Positions 5,872 to 9,366 of a stretch of DNA of 9,366 bases are shown here, one piece after another. The notes beneath the pieces were generated by a model. That model was not told the origin of the DNA. It was given only the letters and a program-made list of their open reading frames with translations, and did no database searches. The DNA lies in NCBI GenBank assembly GCA_903970315.1, contig CAJCIJ010000062.1:1-9366 (forward strand), read 5' to 3'. Every line of letters begins with the position of its first letter. The stretch's first letter is position 1. The DNA is from Actinomycetota bacterium (lineage in GTDB: Bacteria; Actinomycetota; Thermoleophilia; Solirubrobacterales; Solirubrobacteraceae). The position numbers and the translations under genes are program-made.

Positions 5872-6120
5872 CTAGGGGCTCGGGGTGCCGGTTTGGCCAT
5901 CCAGCAGCTGCACCTCGTACTCCTCGATGAGGGGGTTTGCCAACAGCCTCTGACACATGCCATCGAGCTGGCCGGCGTCGCCGACGTCGAGCTCGACCAG
6001 GCGCCCCACGTGGACGTGCTCGACACCATCGAACCCGAGCGCCGGGAGCGCCCGTTCCACGGCCTGCCCCTGGGGGTCAAGGATGCCCGCCTTGGGGCGG
6101 ATCAGGACGCGTGCGCGCAT
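5872..6120 (-). CDS. purS: FGAM synthase small subunit PurS
   Basis: PurS is the roughly 80-residue protein that bridges PurL and PurQ in the three-part FGAM synthase of Gram-positives and archaea. The 82-residue product shows the family pattern: RARVLIRPKAGILDPQGQAVERAL (2-25, shown here only by its core ILDPQGQAVE, 13-22), LGFDGVEHVHVGRLVEL (28-44) and MCQRLLANPLIEEYEV (55-70). The ATG at 6120 shares one base with the purC stop (TGATG), a classic termination-reinitiation junction. An in-frame extension to 6144 would lie wholly within purC and adds nothing conserved. The short tail after residue 72 is polar and ends in Ser-Pro. Confidence 0.96.
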   Translation of the reverse strand: MRARVLIRPKAGILDPQGQAVERALPALGFDGVEHVHVGRLVELDVGDAGQLDGMCQRLLANPLIEEYEVQLLDGQTGTPSP

Positions 6121-7022
6121 CAAGCGCTGGCGCGCGCAAGCCATGCGTCAAACGGCTCGCCGGCGATGCGCTCGTAGGCATCGATGTAGCGGCCGCGAGT
6201 GCCCTGAACAACGTCGTCGGGAATCGGCGGCGCGGGCGGCGTACGGTCCCAGCCCGACGCCGTGGCCCAGTCGCGCACGTACTGCTTGTCGAGGCTCGGC
6301 TGCGAGCGCCCGACCTCATAGTCCTCGGCGGGCCAGTAGCGCGAGGAGTCCGGCGTGAGCACCTCGTCGCCGAGCACCAACGGTCTTGCGGGATCACTGG
6401 TGTCGATCCCGAACTCGAACTTGGTGTCGGCCAGAATCACGCCGTGCTGTCGCGCGTGCTCGGCGGCGAACGAGTACAGCTCGATCGAGACCTCGGCCAC
6501 TTTCTCCATCAGCGCGCGATCGCCGACCAGCTCCGCGGCCTGGTTGATGTCGATCGCCTCGTCGTGGCCTGTCTCGGCCTTGGTGGACGGAGTGAAGATT
6601 GGGCTCTCCAGGCGCGCTGACTCCAGCAGACCGGGGGGCAGTGCAACACCGGAGACCGAGCCCGAGGCCTGATAGTCCTTCCAGCCGGACCCCGTCAGGT
6701 AGCCACGCACTACGCACTCCACAGGGAGCATCTCCAGCCGCTTGACCGCAAGCGCCCTGCCGCGCAAATCCTCGGGCACGCCGTCGGTGGCCGAGATCAT
6801 GTGGTTGGCCACGATGTGGCCGGTCTGGGCAAACCAGAAGACCGAGAGCCCCGTCAGCACCTTGCCCTTGTCCGGTATGGGCGTGGGATGGACCGCGTCG
6901 TAGGTCGAGATGCGATCGCTGGCCACCATCAGCAGCGACGGCTGCGCGGCGTCGGGCAGTTCGTACATCTCGCGCACCTTCCCGGAGGCGACGAGTGGGA
7001 GATCGACGGTGATGGCGGTCAT
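6120..7022 (-). CDS. purC: SAICAR synthetase
   Basis: PurC joins CAIR and aspartate with ATP to give SAICAR. The 300-residue protein belongs to the longer form of the family. Landmarks are SGKVREMYE (13-21) for nucleotide binding, ASDRISTYDAV (34-44), PTPIPDKGKVLT (46-57), the family block PVECVVRGYLTGSGW (100-114), ILADTKFEFG (196-205) and LVLGDEVLTPDSSRYW (215-230) with the acidic residues expected to hold metal and substrate. The C-terminal YVRDW (248-252) and GRYIDAYERIAG (277-288) are also typical. The ATG at 7022 lies 15 bases after the purB stop, the longest spacing in this operon, and no strong Shine-Dalgarno is seen there. Nothing suggests truncation or fusion. Confidence 0.97.
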   Translation of the reverse strand: MTAITVDLPLVASGKVREMYELPDAAQPSLLMVASDRISTYDAVHPTPIPDKGKVLTGLSVFWFAQTGHIVANHMISATDGVPEDLRGRALAVKRLEMLPVECVVRGYLTGSGWKDYQASGSVSGVALPPGLLESARLESPIFTPSTKAETGHDEAIDINQAAELVGDRALMEKVAEVSIELYSFAAEHARQHGVILADTKFEFGIDTSDPARPLVLGDEVLTPDSSRYWPAEDYEVGRSQPSLDKQYVRDWATASGWDRTPPAPPIPDDVVQGTRGRYIDAYERIAGEPFDAWLARASA

Positions 7023-7037
7023 ACGCGGAGGCGAACT

Positions 7038-8353
<1,316 letters not shown>

Positions 8354-8357
<4 letters not shown>

Positions 8358-8815
8358 GCGGCGATGATCTGCGCGGCGAGGATGGCCGCGTTTCGCGCGT
8401 TGTTCAGGCCCACGCACGCAACGGGCACGCCCGGAGGCATCTGCACGATCGAGAGGATCGAGTCCAGGCCGCCTGCCGCCGTCAACCGGCCCGAGAGCGG
8501 CACGCCGACAACGGGCAGATCCGTGTGGGCGGCCACTGCGCCGGGCAGCGCCGCCGAGATACCCGCGCCGGCGATGATCACGCGCAGACCGCGCATCTGC
8601 GCGTTTGACGCGTACTCGGCGACCTTGGCGGGATCGCGGTGGGCGGACATGACGTGGACCTCGTGCGGGATCCCCCGCTTGCCCAGCTCGTCGGCCGCGG
8701 ACTGCATCAGCTCCATGTCGCCCTGGGAACCCATCAGGATGCCCACCAGCGGGCGATCGGCGTCGATCCTCTCGTGCTCGGCCTCTACTTCTGTGGATGT
8801 CATTGGCGTAGCCAT
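8354..8815 (-). CDS. purE: AIR carboxylase catalytic subunit / N5-CAIR mutase, divergent
   Basis: PurE forms CAIR, either by moving the carboxyl group of N5-CAIR made by PurK (class I) or by direct carboxylation of AIR (class II). The 153-residue product has the fold markers VGILMGSQGDMELM (24-37), VMSAHRDP (55-62) with catalytic His59, IIAGAGISAALPGAVAA (80-96) and LSIVQMPPGVPVA (121-133). His-Arg at 59-60 points to class I, since class II enzymes have His-Lys. Three loops differ from the common class I form: GSQGD for GSxSD, SAHRDP for SAHRTP, and AGAGISAALPG for AGAGGAAHLPG. The ATG at 8815 has the best ribosome-binding site in the operon (AAAAGGAG, 7-base spacing); a TTG at 8821 overlaps the purD stop but is too close to that site. 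purK does not follow, and purB starts within the purE stop. Confidence 0.95.
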
Positions 8816-8817
8816 TG

Positions 8818-9366
8818 TCAAGCTCCTTTTGCAATGTCTGAGCGCATCTGCATACCGTCAAACGAGATTGCGTGGGCGCCAGCATACGCTGCGCGGCGGG
8901 CCGATTGCGAGTCGGCGCCAAGGGCTGTGACGCCGAGCACGCGACCGCCGGCCGTGACCAGGAGGCCGTTGGTCGTCGCGGTGCCCGAGTGGGTCACCTC
9001 CACGCCGTTCGGGACCTCGCCGAGACCGCTGATGACCGCCCCCGTTGACGGCGAATCCGGGTAACCGGCACTGGCCAGCACGACCGTGACGGCCCACTCC
9101 GGCGCCCAGGCAAGGGTCATGCCGGCCAACCCCCCTGGCCGTGTGGACGCGAGCATCAGCTCGACCAGGTCGGAGTTCAAGCGCGGAAGGATCGCCTGGG
9201 CCTCGGGGTCCCCGAAGCGGGTGTTGAACTCAAGCACGCGCGGACCTGCGTCGGTGAGCATGAGCCCGGCGTAGAGCACGCCATGGAAGGGGGTCCCGCG
9301 CCGGCGCATCAGCTCGACGATCGGCTGATGGACCTGCTCGCACAGGGTCGCGGCGGCGACCTTGTC
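8818..9366 (-). CDS. purD: GAR synthetase C-terminal part, partial
   Basis: PurD condenses phosphoribosylamine with glycine and ATP to give GAR, the step after PurF. The window holds the last 182 codons; roughly the first 240 residues expected for this ATP-grasp enzyme lie beyond the right edge. In the visible part, GVLYAGLML (29-37) and VLEFNTRFGDPEAQAILPRL (44-63) form the metal- and ATP-binding end of the grasp domain, with the Glu and Asn of EFN as metal ligands. The closing domain follows with VVLASAGYPDSPSTGAVISG (around 94-113), HSGTA, and GGRVLGVTALG. The stop TGA at 8818 overlaps a TTG of purE. It is the most upstream operon gene seen; whether it is first is unknown. Confidence 0.96.
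   Translation of the reverse strand, partial: DKVAAATLCEQVHQPIVELMRRRGTPFHGVLYAGLMLTDAGPRVLEFNTRFGDPEAQAILPRLNSDLVELMLASTRPGGLAGMTLAWAPEWAVTVVLASAGYPDSPSTGAVISGLGEVPNGVEVTHSGTATTNGLLVTAGGRVLGVTALGADSQSARRAAYAGAHAISFDGMQMRSDIAKGA
8823..8830 (-). promoter_or_regulatory. Ribosome-binding site that fixes the purE start
   Basis: AAAAGGAG on the minus strand ends 7 bases before the ATG at 8815, ideal spacing, and only one base before the alternative TTG at 8821. It lies inside the last codons of purD. This is the only strong Shine-Dalgarno at a start in the operon, suggesting purE gets fresh initiation while downstream genes rely on coupling. Confidence 0.8.

Noticed and set aside
6121..6144. Eight-residue upstream extension of PurS
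   Set aside because: It lies within purC, and the TGATG junction with the ATG at 6120 gives the standard PurS start.
8358..8921. Upstream extension of the purB frame giving a 627-residue product
   Set aside because: The extra 188 residues overlap purE and purD out of frame and are unlike any PurB leader. The GTG at 8357 gives the normal family length.

Overview
This window is a de novo purine (IMP) biosynthesis locus from a high-GC bacterium. The base composition, strongly G/C-ending codons, GTG/TTG starts and the separate PurL/PurQ/PurS form of FGAM synthase suggest a Gram-positive, most likely an actinobacterium. The Thermoleophilia/Solirubrobacterales group is a guess from overall flavour, not shown by any marker gene.

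Right to left, on the minus strand, run purD (3' part only, cut by the window end), purE, purB, purC, purS, purQ, purL and purF. All junctions are overlapping, abutting or at most 15 bases apart, so this is one tightly coupled operon. Its promoter lies outside the window. The operon ends at about 1189, followed by a GC-rich hairpin. To the left is a second minus-strand unit, purN followed by the first 39 codons of purH, which is cut by the other window end.

The two units are separated by the only real gap in the window (827-1188). It is not empty. It holds a perfect CRP-type dyad (TGTGA-N6-TCACA) at 871-888, possible divergent promoters, and a 48-codon plus-strand gene (963-1109) for a single-pass membrane microprotein, convergent with purF.

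Together the encoded enzymes cover PRPP to GAR (PurF, PurD), GAR to FGAR (PurN), FGAR to FGAM (PurL/Q/S), AIR to CAIR (PurE), CAIR to AICAR (PurC, PurB) and AICAR to IMP (PurH). AIR synthetase (PurM) and N5-CAIR synthetase (PurK) are absent. The order E-B-C-S-Q-L-F-N-H matches the Bacillus subtilis pur operon with K and M deleted. The M slot is the one occupied by the microprotein and CRP-type site.

Most of the window is ordinary metabolism. The parts worth a second look are the microprotein/CRP-site cassette, the altered substrate loops of PurE, a ribosome-binding-site hairpin inside the 5' end of purF, and low-complexity insertions in PurF, PurL and PurQ. I see no mobile elements, RNA genes, CRISPR array or defence system.
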